From DATEDA01 sp963820965 (GTDB lineage: Bacteria > Pseudomonadota > Gammaproteobacteria > Burkholderiales > SG8-39): a DNA stretch of 64,000 nucleotides. The notes under the pieces were generated by a model. It worked only from the letters and a program-made list of their open reading frames with translations. It was not told the origin of the DNA and did no database searches. This document shows positions 28,552 to 34,851 of the stretch, one piece after another (positions within the stretch are counted from its first letter, which is position 1; every line of letters begins with the position of its first letter). The stretch is taken from NCBI GenBank assembly GCA_963820965.1, contig CAWGCC010000031.1, positions 186,001-250,000 on the forward strand, written 5' to 3'. Made by a program: the position numbers and the translations under genes.

Positions 28552-30170
28552 CGAACCCGGTACTCGACGTCCTGGACCTCACGATCGCGCTGCCACCGGG
28601 CGCGGATCGGCCCGAGGCGGTCTCGCGCGTGTCGTTCGCAGTCGGGCGCGGTGAGATCCTCTGCCTCGTCGGCGAGTCGGGCTCCGGCAAGTCGGTGATC
28701 GCGCAGAGCGTGATGGGTCTGCTGCCGAAGTCGCTGCCGGTCACGGGCGGCGCGATCCGCCTCGATGGCGAGGATCTCACGCGCGTACCCCCGAGCCGGC
28801 TGCGCCGCTTGCGGGCGACACGGATGTCGATGATCTTCCAGGAGCCGATGACCGCGCTCAATCCGGTCATGCGCTGCGGCGAGCAGATCGACGAGGTCCT
28901 GCTGGAGCACACCAGGCTGCCCGCCGCTGAGCGGCGGACGAGAATTCTTTCCATCATGCGCGAGGTGCATCTGCCCGACCCGGAGCGCATTGTCGCGTCG
29001 TATCCGCACCAGCTCTCCGGCGGCCAGCGCCAGCGGATCATGATCGCGATGGCGCTCGTGCTGGAGCCAGCCCTGCTCATCGCGGACGAGCCTACCACCG
29101 CGCTCGACGTCACGACCCAGGCGCAGATCCTGAAGCTCGTCGCGGAGCTGCAGGGGCGCCACGGCACCGGCGTGCTCTTCATCACCCACGACTTCGGCGT
29201 CGTGGCCGAGATCGCGCACCGGGTCGCGGTGCTTCGCCGCGGCGAGCTCGTCGAGGTCGGGACGCGCGACGAGGTGCTGCGGCGTCCGCAGCACGACTAC
29301 ACCCGCATGCTGATCGCGTCGGTCCCCGGCATGGCGCCGCACGCGCGGCCGGTGGATCCGGCCGCGCCGGTCATCCTCGCGACCCGCGGGCTCGCGAAGA
29401 CCTATGCCGCCGGCGGCTGGCTCCGCAAGCGCGCGGCGGTCGCGGCGGCCGCCGATGTCTCGCTCGAGGTACGTCGCGGGCAGACGCTCGGCATTGTCGG
29501 CGAGTCCGGATCGGGCAAGTCGACGGTGGCGCGCTGCATCGTGCGGCTCGTCGATCCGAGCGCGGGCCAGATCCTCATCGACGGCGAGGACATCGCGTCG
29601 CGGCCGCACCGGCGCTTGCGCGAGTTCCGCCGCCGGGTGCAGATCGTTTTCCAGGACCCTTATCGCTCGCTCAACCCGCGGCGGCGCGTCGGCGACGCGG
29701 TCATCGAAGGCCCGCTCAACTTCGGCGTCCCGCGCACCGAGGCGCTCGCGCGCGCGCGACGGCTGTTCGAGCTGGTGCGGCTCGACCCCAGGTCGCTCGA
29801 CCGCTACCCGCACGAGTTCTCCGGCGGCCAGCGTCAGCGGGTGTCGATCGCGCGCGCGCTGGCGATGGAGCCGGAGCTGCTCGTCGCGGACGAGCCGGTG
29901 TCGGCGCTCGACGTGTCGGTGCAGGCGCAGGTGCTCGCCCTCCTCGCCGAGATCCGCGAGCGGCTCCGCCTCGCGATGCTCTTCATCACCCACGACCTGC
30001 GCGTCGCGGCGCAGGTCTGCGACACGGTCGCGGTGATGTCGCAGGGTCGGGTGGTCGAGTACGGGCTGGCGCGCGAGGTGTTCGCGCACCCCCGGCACGA
30101 GTACACGCGGCAGCTCCTCGCGGCTGCGCCGGGGCGGAACTGGGCGTTCCGGGCCGCATCCCCCGCCTGA
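28548..30170 (+). CDS. Peptide-type ABC transporter ATP-binding protein, fused DppD-DppF
   Basis: A 540-residue protein with two complete ABC ATPase domains in tandem. The first has Walker A GESGSGKS at 42-49, signature LSGGQRQR and Walker B LLIADEPT. The second has Walker A GESGSGKST, signature FSGGQRQRVS and Walker B LLVADEPVS. Each ends in the oligopeptide-type C-terminal extension. One polypeptide therefore supplies both nucleotide-binding sites, which in E. coli are the separate DppD and DppF. The GTG at 28548 overlaps the dppC stop (GTGA). It is the last gene of the importer operon. Confidence 0.95.
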   Translation: MTNPVLDVLDLTIALPPGADRPEAVSRVSFAVGRGEILCLVGESGSGKSVIAQSVMGLLPKSLPVTGGAIRLDGEDLTRVPPSRLRRLRATRMSMIFQEPMTALNPVMRCGEQIDEVLLEHTRLPAAERRTRILSIMREVHLPDPERIVASYPHQLSGGQRQRIMIAMALVLEPALLIADEPTTALDVTTQAQILKLVAELQGRHGTGVLFITHDFGVVAEIAHRVAVLRRGELVEVGTRDEVLRRPQHDYTRMLIASVPGMAPHARPVDPAAPVILATRGLAKTYAAGGWLRKRAAVAAAADVSLEVRRGQTLGIVGESGSGKSTVARCIVRLVDPSAGQILIDGEDIASRPHRRLREFRRRVQIVFQDPYRSLNPRRRVGDAVIEGPLNFGVPRTEALARARRLFELVRLDPRSLDRYPHEFSGGQRQRVSIARALAMEPELLVADEPVSALDVSVQAQVLALLAEIRERLRLAMLFITHDLRVAAQVCDTVAVMSQGRVVEYGLAREVFAHPRHEYTRQLLAAAPGRNWAFRAASPA

Positions 30171-30185
30171 CGGGGCGGGCAGTCG

Positions 30186-30656
30186 TCAGCTCATCTGCGA
30201 CTGCAGATAGTTCTGGAGTCCGATCTCCTCGATCAGGCCGAGTCTGGATCTCGAGCCAGTCGATGTGCTCTTCCTCGCTGTCGAGGATGTCCTCGAACAG
30301 CTCGCGCGAGACGTAGTCGCCGACGGACTCGCAGTGCGCGATCGGCCTGCTTGAGCAGTGGATGCGCGTCGCGCTCGAGCTTGAGATCACAGGCGAGCGC
30401 CTCCGGCACGTTCTCGCCGACGAGTAGCTTGCCCAGATCCTGCAGGTTCGGCAGCCCCTCGAGGAAGAGGATCCGCGCGATCAGCTTGTCGGCGTGCTTC
30501 ATCTCGTCGATCGATTCCGTGTGCTCGTGCTCGCCGAAGCTTCCTGTAGCCCCAGTGCTCGAACATCTTGGCGTGCAGGAAGTACTGGTTGATCGCGGTG
30601 AGCTCGTTCTTGAGGACCTTGTTGAGATAGTCGAGGACTTTCTTGTCACCTTTCAT
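30186..30656 (-). pseudogene. bfr: Bacterioferritin, frameshifted
   Basis: The start MKGDKKVLDYLNKVLKNELT and the end GLIEEIGLQNYLQSQMS are those of a normal bacterioferritin (about 155 residues), and essentially every conserved segment is present, but in three frames. The frame changes near 30540, 30343 and 30242, and each is explained by one extra base. Restored, the ferroxidase ligands are visible (Glu18 of NELT, ESIDEMKHAD, and DILDSEEEHIDWLE). Bfr oxidises Fe2+ and stores it as ferric mineral. Because all domains are conserved, three sequencing errors are more likely than a decayed gene, but I cannot exclude a pseudogene. Bfd lies upstream in the same direction. Confidence 0.88.
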
Positions 30657-30910
30657 TGCGCGGCTCCGGGAGGGTCCACACGCGGGCATCACGCATGACA
30701 GGACGTCGTGTCGCGCCGCTCGCGCCGCGACGACTCTAGCACGTGGGAATGGCCTGGGGTTCGACGCGCGGCGGCGCGCGATCACGCCTCCGGCGAGTCT
30801 GAAGCGTCGATTTCAGACTCGGGCACCGCACTACACCCCCAAGGCCCCAGCTGTTTGAAACAAACGGAGGCCCGAGGGGCGACCGCTGCACCCTCGCTGC
30901 GTTAGGTTAG
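30657..30910. other. Spacer between bfr and bfd
   Basis: About 255 bases with no open frame that resembles a protein and no obvious structured RNA. The bfr promoter should be in the right-hand part near 30657-30720. I could not pick out a Fur-type motif here. Confidence 0.35.
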
Positions 30911-31105
30911 CTACGCGGCCTGCGGTACGCGTTCGCGGACGGGGCGCGTACCCTCGCTAAGGATCTCGGCGGCCACCGGCGCGCATCGGCCGCAGCACGC
31001 CGCCACGCCGAGCGACTCCCGCAGATCGTCGAGCGACTTGACCCCGAGCGCCGCGCACTGGCGAATCTCCCGATCGGTGACGGCGTTGCAGATGCACACG
31101 TACAT
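30911..31105 (-). CDS. bfd: Bacterioferritin-associated ferredoxin
   Basis: A 64-residue (2Fe-2S) protein. Cys4 and Cys6 (MYVCICNAV) together with Cys38 and Cys41 (ACCGRC) give the C-x-C-x31-C-x2-C ligand pattern of Bfd. Bfd docks on bacterioferritin and passes electrons to reduce and mobilise stored iron. The ATG at 31105 gives the canonical MYVC start; upstream in-frame codons are ignored. A Fur-box-like sequence at 31125-31150 precedes it, consistent with induction under iron starvation. Confidence 0.95.
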   Translation of the reverse strand: MYVCICNAVTDREIRQCAALGVKSLDDLRESLGVAACCGRCAPVAAEILSEGTRPVRERVPQAA

Positions 31106-31124
31106 GGCGGCTGGAACGTTTTCT

Positions 31125-31150
31125 GAATGGGATCGATTCTCACTCAATTC
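31125..31150 (-). promoter_or_regulatory. Putative Fur box upstream of bfd
   Basis: On the minus strand, GAATTGAGTGAGAATCGATC is a degenerate match to the Fur consensus of repeated GATAAT-like hexamers and sits 20-45 bases before the bfd ATG. Iron-responsive control of bfd is established in other proteobacteria; binding here is inferred. Confidence 0.5.
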
Positions 31151-31240
31151 TTGTGGAACCGCAAGCCTCTCGAAGCTGGAACGAGCACCCTCGCTCGGTA
31201 GGATTCTGATGAAATGCACTTTTTCGTGTACGCGTCGGGC

Positions 31241-31269
31241 TTGACGTGAAAAATGAGAATCGTTATCGT
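31241..31269 (+). promoter_or_regulatory. Promoter of hemP with overlapping Fur box
   Basis: TTGACG (31241-31246) and TATCGT (31264-31269) are separated by 17 bases, a good sigma70 arrangement. The spacer and -10 overlap AATGAGAATCGTTATCGTT (31252-31270), a clear Fur-box-like sequence. A start site about seven bases past the -10 would fall at about 31276, only two bases before the hemP GTG. Confidence 0.65.
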
Positions 31270-31277
31270 TCGCTTGC

Positions 31278-31469
31278 GTGCAAACCCGATCGACGCCAGC
31301 CGCTGACATCCCCCGGGCGACCGAGCCGTCCGCTCCGGCGCGGCCCGGGCCGCGCCGCGTCCGAAGCGAGGAGCTGCTCGGCGGCAGCCTCGAGCTGCTC
31401 ATCGAGCACCAGGGGCGCGAGTACCGGTTGCGCGTCACCCAGAACGGAAAGCTGATCCTGACGGCGTGA
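31278..31469 (+). CDS. hemP: Hemin uptake protein HemP
   Basis: A 63-residue HemP/HmuP-type protein. The C-terminal half carries the family signature: SEELLGGSLELLIEHQGREY followed by RLRVTQNGKLILTA. HemP is a small regulator or uptake factor needed for expression of haem receptor genes in betaproteobacteria. The N-terminal 25 residues are Pro/Ala-rich and variable. No internal Met is available, so the GTG at 31278 is the likely start. A Fur-overlapped promoter ends just upstream. The haem receptor that normally follows is represented only by the remnant at 31558-31768. Confidence 0.9.
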   Translation: MQTRSTPAADIPRATEPSAPARPGPRRVRSEELLGGSLELLIEHQGREYRLRVTQNGKLILTA

Positions 31470-31557
31470 CCCCCACCCGCGTCGATCCTCGGCGCCATTA
31501 GACCCGCCAGCCAGGCCCGCCGGGCCAAGCCAGCACCGTCTTCACTGGGAGCTGGCC

Positions 31558-31768
31558 ATGACAACAAGAACCATCGTCATCCTCGCAGCAGCCGCTATGG
31601 CACCGCCCGCGCCCCCCAATCCTCCGCAGCCGAGCCAGCCCGGCGCCAGCCGTGCAGGCACCCGCGGCCGAGCCCGCCCGCTTCCGCGAGATTTCCTTGA
31701 CGGCAACCCGCACCGAGCGCGATGCGGCTGACCTGCCCGCAACCCGGCCGCACCGCCGCGGCCTCTGA
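31558..31768 (+). pseudogene. Remnant N-terminus of a TonB-dependent haem receptor
   Basis: The ATG at 31558 starts a signal-peptide-like stretch (TTRTIVILAAAAMA). After one or more frameshifts in a Pro/Ala-rich region it reads AAEPARFREISLTATRTERD followed by AADLPAT, the TonB-box/plug entry typical of haemoglobin/haem receptors. The homology then ends and a stop occurs at 31766. About 650 residues of plug and barrel are missing. Position directly after hemP is where the receptor gene belongs. Either most of the receptor has been deleted or the assembly has lost about 2 kb. Confidence 0.65.
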
Positions 31769-31792
31769 AGATCCAGTTCCAGGAGCGCATCG

Positions 31793-32026
31793 ATGAACAT
31801 GCCGGACCCGCTGCTCAGCCGGCTCGAGACCGTCCTTGGCGCCGTGCTCTACCTGATGACCGCCTACCACCGCACCCGCTGCCCGCGCATCGCGGCGTGC
31901 ATCGCGGCGCATCTCGACTGCTTGGCCGCGCATCCGCACGCCGATCCGACGATCCGCGAGATCTGCGCCGGGGTGCGCGACGAATGGCGCGGCGCGTCCT
32001 CGCCCATGCGACCCAATCTTCACTGA
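31793..32026 (+). CDS. Small protein of unknown function in the haem/iron cluster
   Basis: A 77-residue protein (MNMPDPLLSRLETVLGAVLY start, ending in SSPMRPNLH) with an AGGAGCG ribosome binding site and an ATG at 31793. It is predicted mostly helical, with three Cys and several His residues (YHRTRCPRIAACIAAHLDCL) that could bind metal or haem. I do not recognise a Pfam family, but the sequence has the look of a conserved gene rather than a shadow. It lies between the truncated haem receptor and the tonB operon. A haem- or iron-related role is suggested only by location. Confidence 0.65.
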   Translation: MNMPDPLLSRLETVLGAVLYLMTAYHRTRCPRIAACIAAHLDCLAAHPHADPTIREICAGVRDEWRGASSPMRPNLH

Positions 32027-32311
32027 CCCCTTCGAGCAGACCGCATGGCAGCAGTCGCCAACCGCGCCGGAGCGCGTGGACGACGCGGTCGATCGCGCCG
32101 GTTTGCGCACAACCTTGCTCGAACCTCGAGGACAGCCACGATTCGGTCTTCGTCGGCAACCCTCGGCTGCATCCGGATCCATACCGGGCCAGTAAAGATC
32201 GTGAAGATATGGACGACTGGCTGAACGTGCTCGACGCGGGCCGAGACCGAATGGCGCCGATTCTGTTCGGGGTCGCGGATCCGCCGCGATCCGCCTGCCT
32301 AGGAGACGTTC
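32027..32311. other. Unassigned 285-base stretch
   Basis: No confident gene. Broken frames such as ERVDDAVDRAGLRTTLLEP and DREDMDDWLNVLDAGRDRM occur in different phases and could be decayed coding sequence, but I cannot match them to a family. The last bases carry a plausible ribosome binding site (AGGAGA) for the next gene. Confidence 0.3.
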
Positions 32312-32797
32312 ATGCGTAGACGTTTGATGACCGCACTCGTGATCTCCTTTGCGCTCGCGTCAGCGGCGCTCGCGGTCGGTTATGTTCAGACCAACCTCGT
32401 GGCGAGCAGCGAGGCGTACGCACCCCAGATCGTCGACCCGACGCTCCTCAACGCTTGGGGCATCGCGATCCGGCCGGCTGGTCTCGGCGGACACTTCCGG
32501 GTGACCTCGAATGGCACCGGGGTCTCGACGCAGTGGGTTGGCGACGTCGCCGGTATGCCCCTGTACCAGGACGATCTGCGCTTCGTCAGCGTGCCGGGTC
32601 CGATGGTCGGCCCGGGAGTGACTCCCGCTCAGCCGCGCATTCAACCGGGCACCCCGACCGGCGTCGTCTTCAACGCCGGCACGCACTTCAAGATCACCCA
32701 AGGCTCTATCGCGGGGAGCCCGGCGAGGTTCCTGTTCGCTACCGACAACGGCGTGATCTCGGGGCCGGGGTTCGCGCCGAAGTTCACGCGTCCGTGA
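32312..32797 (+). CDS. TIGR03118-like secreted protein, probably truncated
   Basis: 161 codons: a signal peptide (about residues 1-21), then GYVQTNLVASSEAYAPQIVD and PTLLNAWGIAIRP, NGTGVSTQW, TPTGVVFNAG and FLFATDNGVISG. These are the N-terminal signatures of the TIGR03118 family, whose full members are about 350-400 residues and form a beta-propeller-like fold. The frame ends 10 residues after the ISG motif, so only the N-terminal blade or two remain. That fits the truncations seen in neighbouring genes. No function is known for the family. Confidence 0.6.
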   Translation: MRRRLMTALVISFALASAALAVGYVQTNLVASSEAYAPQIVDPTLLNAWGIAIRPAGLGGHFRVTSNGTGVSTQWVGDVAGMPLYQDDLRFVSVPGPMVGPGVTPAQPRIQPGTPTGVVFNAGTHFKITQGSIAGSPARFLFATDNGVISGPGFAPKFTRP

Positions 32798-32858
32798 CCG
32801 CTCCAATGATGCTCCGCGGTCTGATCGGGCGTCCCGGCGTCATAGCGATGGACGCCTG

Positions 32859-33555
32859 ATGCTCACCCGCTCACCGTACGTTCTCGAGGACCCACACGAC
32901 CCGCGCTGGCGGCGCCTGCGCACCAAGGCGCCCAGCCTGATCGGAGTCGTCGCGCTCCACGTGGCCGGGGTGATCGCGCTGCTCCAGTACGCACCGGTTC
33001 GCGAAGCGCTGTCGTCGGCGGCGCCGATCATGGTGAGCCTCGTCACGCCGAAGCTCGAGGTGGAAAAGCCGCAGGTCGAGCCGCCCAAGCCGAAGCTCGA
33101 GCCGGTGAAGAAGAAGCCGATCACGCGGCCGCTCGTCGTCGCGCCTGCCGAGACGCGCCTCACCGATCGTCGCGCCGACACCGCCACCGGAGCCTCCCAA
33201 GCCGGTCGAGGAGGCTGCGCCGGCGGTGTCCGCAGCGCCGCCCGCGCCCGTCGCCGCTCCGGCGCCGCCGATCATCCCGCCCAACTTCAACGCGGACTAC
33301 CTGCACAACCCGCCGCCGCCCTATCCGCCCGTAGCCCGGCGGCTCGGCGAGCAAGGCCGCGTCGTGCTCCGCGTGCTCGTGAGCGCCGACGGCAAGGCGG
33401 AGCAGGTCGACCTGCGCGCCTCCAGCGGTTCGCCGCGCCTCGACGCTGCGGCGCTCGAGACGGTGCGGCACTGGAAGTTCGTGCCCGCGCGGCAGGGCGA
33501 CCGCCCGATCGCCGCGTGGGTGCTGGTCCCGATCTCGTTCAGGCTGGAAGGTTGA
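32859..33555 (+). pseudogene. tonB: Energy transducer TonB, one frameshift
   Basis: The first frame gives a basic cytoplasmic tail, one transmembrane helix (about residues 28-48) and the Pro/Lys-rich periplasmic spacer (VEKPQVEPPKPKLEPVKKKP). The homology then moves to the +1 frame near 33157 and continues through PPPYPPVARRLGEQGRVVLR to the C-terminal TonB domain (GSPRLDAAALETVRHWKFVP, ending in PISFRLEG). Removing one base in the ACGCGCC run would give a normal 231-residue TonB. It couples the proton motive force to outer-membrane receptors with ExbBD, encoded immediately downstream. A sequencing error is likely, since both halves are fully conserved. Confidence 0.9.
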
Positions 33556-33556
33556 C

Positions 33557-34315
33557 GTGCACATGGAACAGGCAGGCTCGCTCGGCTTCTCGCACTTCCT
33601 CGCGCAGACCGACACCCTCGGCAAGGCGATCCTCTTCGTCATGCTCGTGATGTCGGTGGCGACGTGGTATCTCATCGTCACGAAGGGCATCGAAGCGTTC
33701 GCCCGCAAGCGGCGGAGCACGCGCTTCCTCGCGCTCTTCTGGGATTCGCCGTCGCTCGCGGCGGTGGAGCGTCACCTCGAGGAGGTCCATCCCAACGATC
33801 CTTTCTCGCATCTGGCGTATCACGCCATCGTGTCCTCGCGGCACCACGCGCGCCACGGGCTGAACCGACTGAACGAGGCCGGGAGCGGGGCCGACTTCCT
33901 CACCCGCTCGATCCGTCGCGTCATCGACGAGGAGACGTCGAAGCTCGAGTCGGGACTGACAGTGCTCGCCTCGGTCGGCAGCACGGCGCCGTTCGTCGGC
34001 CTGTTCGGCACCGTGTGGGGCGTCTATCACGCGCTCGTCGCGATCGGGCTCTCCGGCCAGGGCACGCTCGACCGCATCGCCGGGCCGGTGGGCGAAGCGC
34101 TGATCATGACCGCGCTCGGCCTCGCGGTCGCGATCCCCGCGGTGCTCGCCTACAACGCGCTTGTCCGCTCGAACCGGCTCGTCCTTGCGCGCCTCGACTC
34201 TTTTGCGCACGACCTCTTCGCGTTCCTCACGACCGGCGTCCACTTCAACGAGACCGACGCGGCGAACGGTGCGCGCGGGACCGGGCCGCGCGGCGTGATC
34301 AAGGGAGCGGCATGA
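33557..34315 (+). CDS. exbB: Biopolymer transport protein ExbB (MotA/TolQ/ExbB family)
   Basis: A 252-residue inner-membrane protein with three transmembrane helices (around residues 20-40, 130-160 and 180-200). Conserved segments are VGSTAPFVGLFGTVWGVYHA, GPVGEALIMTALGLAVAIPA and VLAYNALVR. It forms the pentameric proton channel that drives TonB. The start is GTG at 33557 or ATG at 33563; the GTG has the better-spaced AAGG. It begins one base after the tonB stop. Confidence 0.95.
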   Translation: MHMEQAGSLGFSHFLAQTDTLGKAILFVMLVMSVATWYLIVTKGIEAFARKRRSTRFLALFWDSPSLAAVERHLEEVHPNDPFSHLAYHAIVSSRHHARHGLNRLNEAGSGADFLTRSIRRVIDEETSKLESGLTVLASVGSTAPFVGLFGTVWGVYHALVAIGLSGQGTLDRIAGPVGEALIMTALGLAVAIPAVLAYNALVRSNRLVLARLDSFAHDLFAFLTTGVHFNETDAANGARGTGPRGVIKGAA

Positions 34316-34735
34316 ATGGCCTTCGGTGGATTCGACCGCGAGGGTTTGCGCCCGATGGCGGAGATCAACATGATCCCGCTCATCGACGTGATGCTCGTGC
34401 TGCTGGTGATCTTCATCATCACCGCGCCGCTCCTCACGCACGCCGTCAAGATCGACCTGCCGAAGGCGGCAAGTGCGCCGAACCCGACCAAACCCGACAA
34501 CATCCAGCTCGCCGTCAACGCCGCCGGCCAAATCTTCTGGAACGGCGAGGTGGTGAGCCGTACCGTGCTGAACCAACGCCTCGCCGAAGCGGGGCGCCTG
34601 ACGCCGCAACCCGAGGTCCACATCCGCGCCGACCAGACGGCCCAGTATCGGTGGGTGGCCGAGACGCTCGCCGACGCCGCAAAGGCGGGGTTGACGCGGA
34701 TCGGCTTCGTGTCCGACCCGAACGATCGACCGTGA
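34316..34735 (+). CDS. exbD: Biopolymer transport protein ExbD
   Basis: A 139-residue protein with an N-terminal cytoplasmic stretch, a single transmembrane helix that includes the proton-carrying Asp (MIPLIDVMLVLLVIFII; Asp in the helix entry) and a periplasmic domain ending in ADAAKAGLTRIGFVSDP. It partners ExbB in the TonB motor. The ATG at 34316 directly follows the exbB stop. The stop overlaps the GTG of a 39-codon micro-ORF. Confidence 0.96.
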   Translation: MAFGGFDREGLRPMAEINMIPLIDVMLVLLVIFIITAPLLTHAVKIDLPKAASAPNPTKPDNIQLAVNAAGQIFWNGEVVSRTVLNQRLAEAGRLTPQPEVHIRADQTAQYRWVAETLADAAKAGLTRIGFVSDPNDRP

Positions 34736-34851
34736 CCTACCAAGGGAGTCCTGCCACGCCACTTGCCCGTCGCACTCTGACCGCCGTCCTACTCGCAGGC
34801 GGCATCGCGTTTCTCGGCGTGGCGGTGCGCCGCGCCCAGCTGCGCGCGTGA
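34732..34851 (+). CDS. Possible 39-residue membrane microprotein between exbD and the FTR1 gene
   Basis: A GTG at 34732 overlaps the exbD stop (GTGA). The 39-codon frame encodes a basic N-terminus (YQGSPATPLARRTLT), one hydrophobic helix (AVLLAGGIAFLGVAV) and a basic end (RRAQLRA). Its TGA overlaps the ATG of the next gene by one base (TGATG). Tight coupling on both sides and a membrane-helix composition argue for a real translated ORF, or at least a translational bridge. No homologue is known to me, so function is open. Confidence 0.45.
   Translation: MTYQGSPATPLARRTLTAVLLAGGIAFLGVAVRRAQLRA

Noticed and set aside
28215..30098. A 627-codon minus-strand frame opposite the ABC ATPase gene
   Set aside because: Antisense shadow: Arg/Asp/His/Ala-rich with no motif, while the plus strand has two perfect ABC domains.
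30186..30656. Programmed frameshifting in bfr
   Set aside because: Three shifts in 470 bases without slippery heptamers or pseudoknots, in a gene never known to use recoding; error or decay is far more likely.
31498..31800. 100-codon minus-strand frame next to hemP
   Set aside because: It lies antisense to the haem receptor remnant, whose plus-strand reading has clear TonB-receptor similarity; the minus frame is low complexity.
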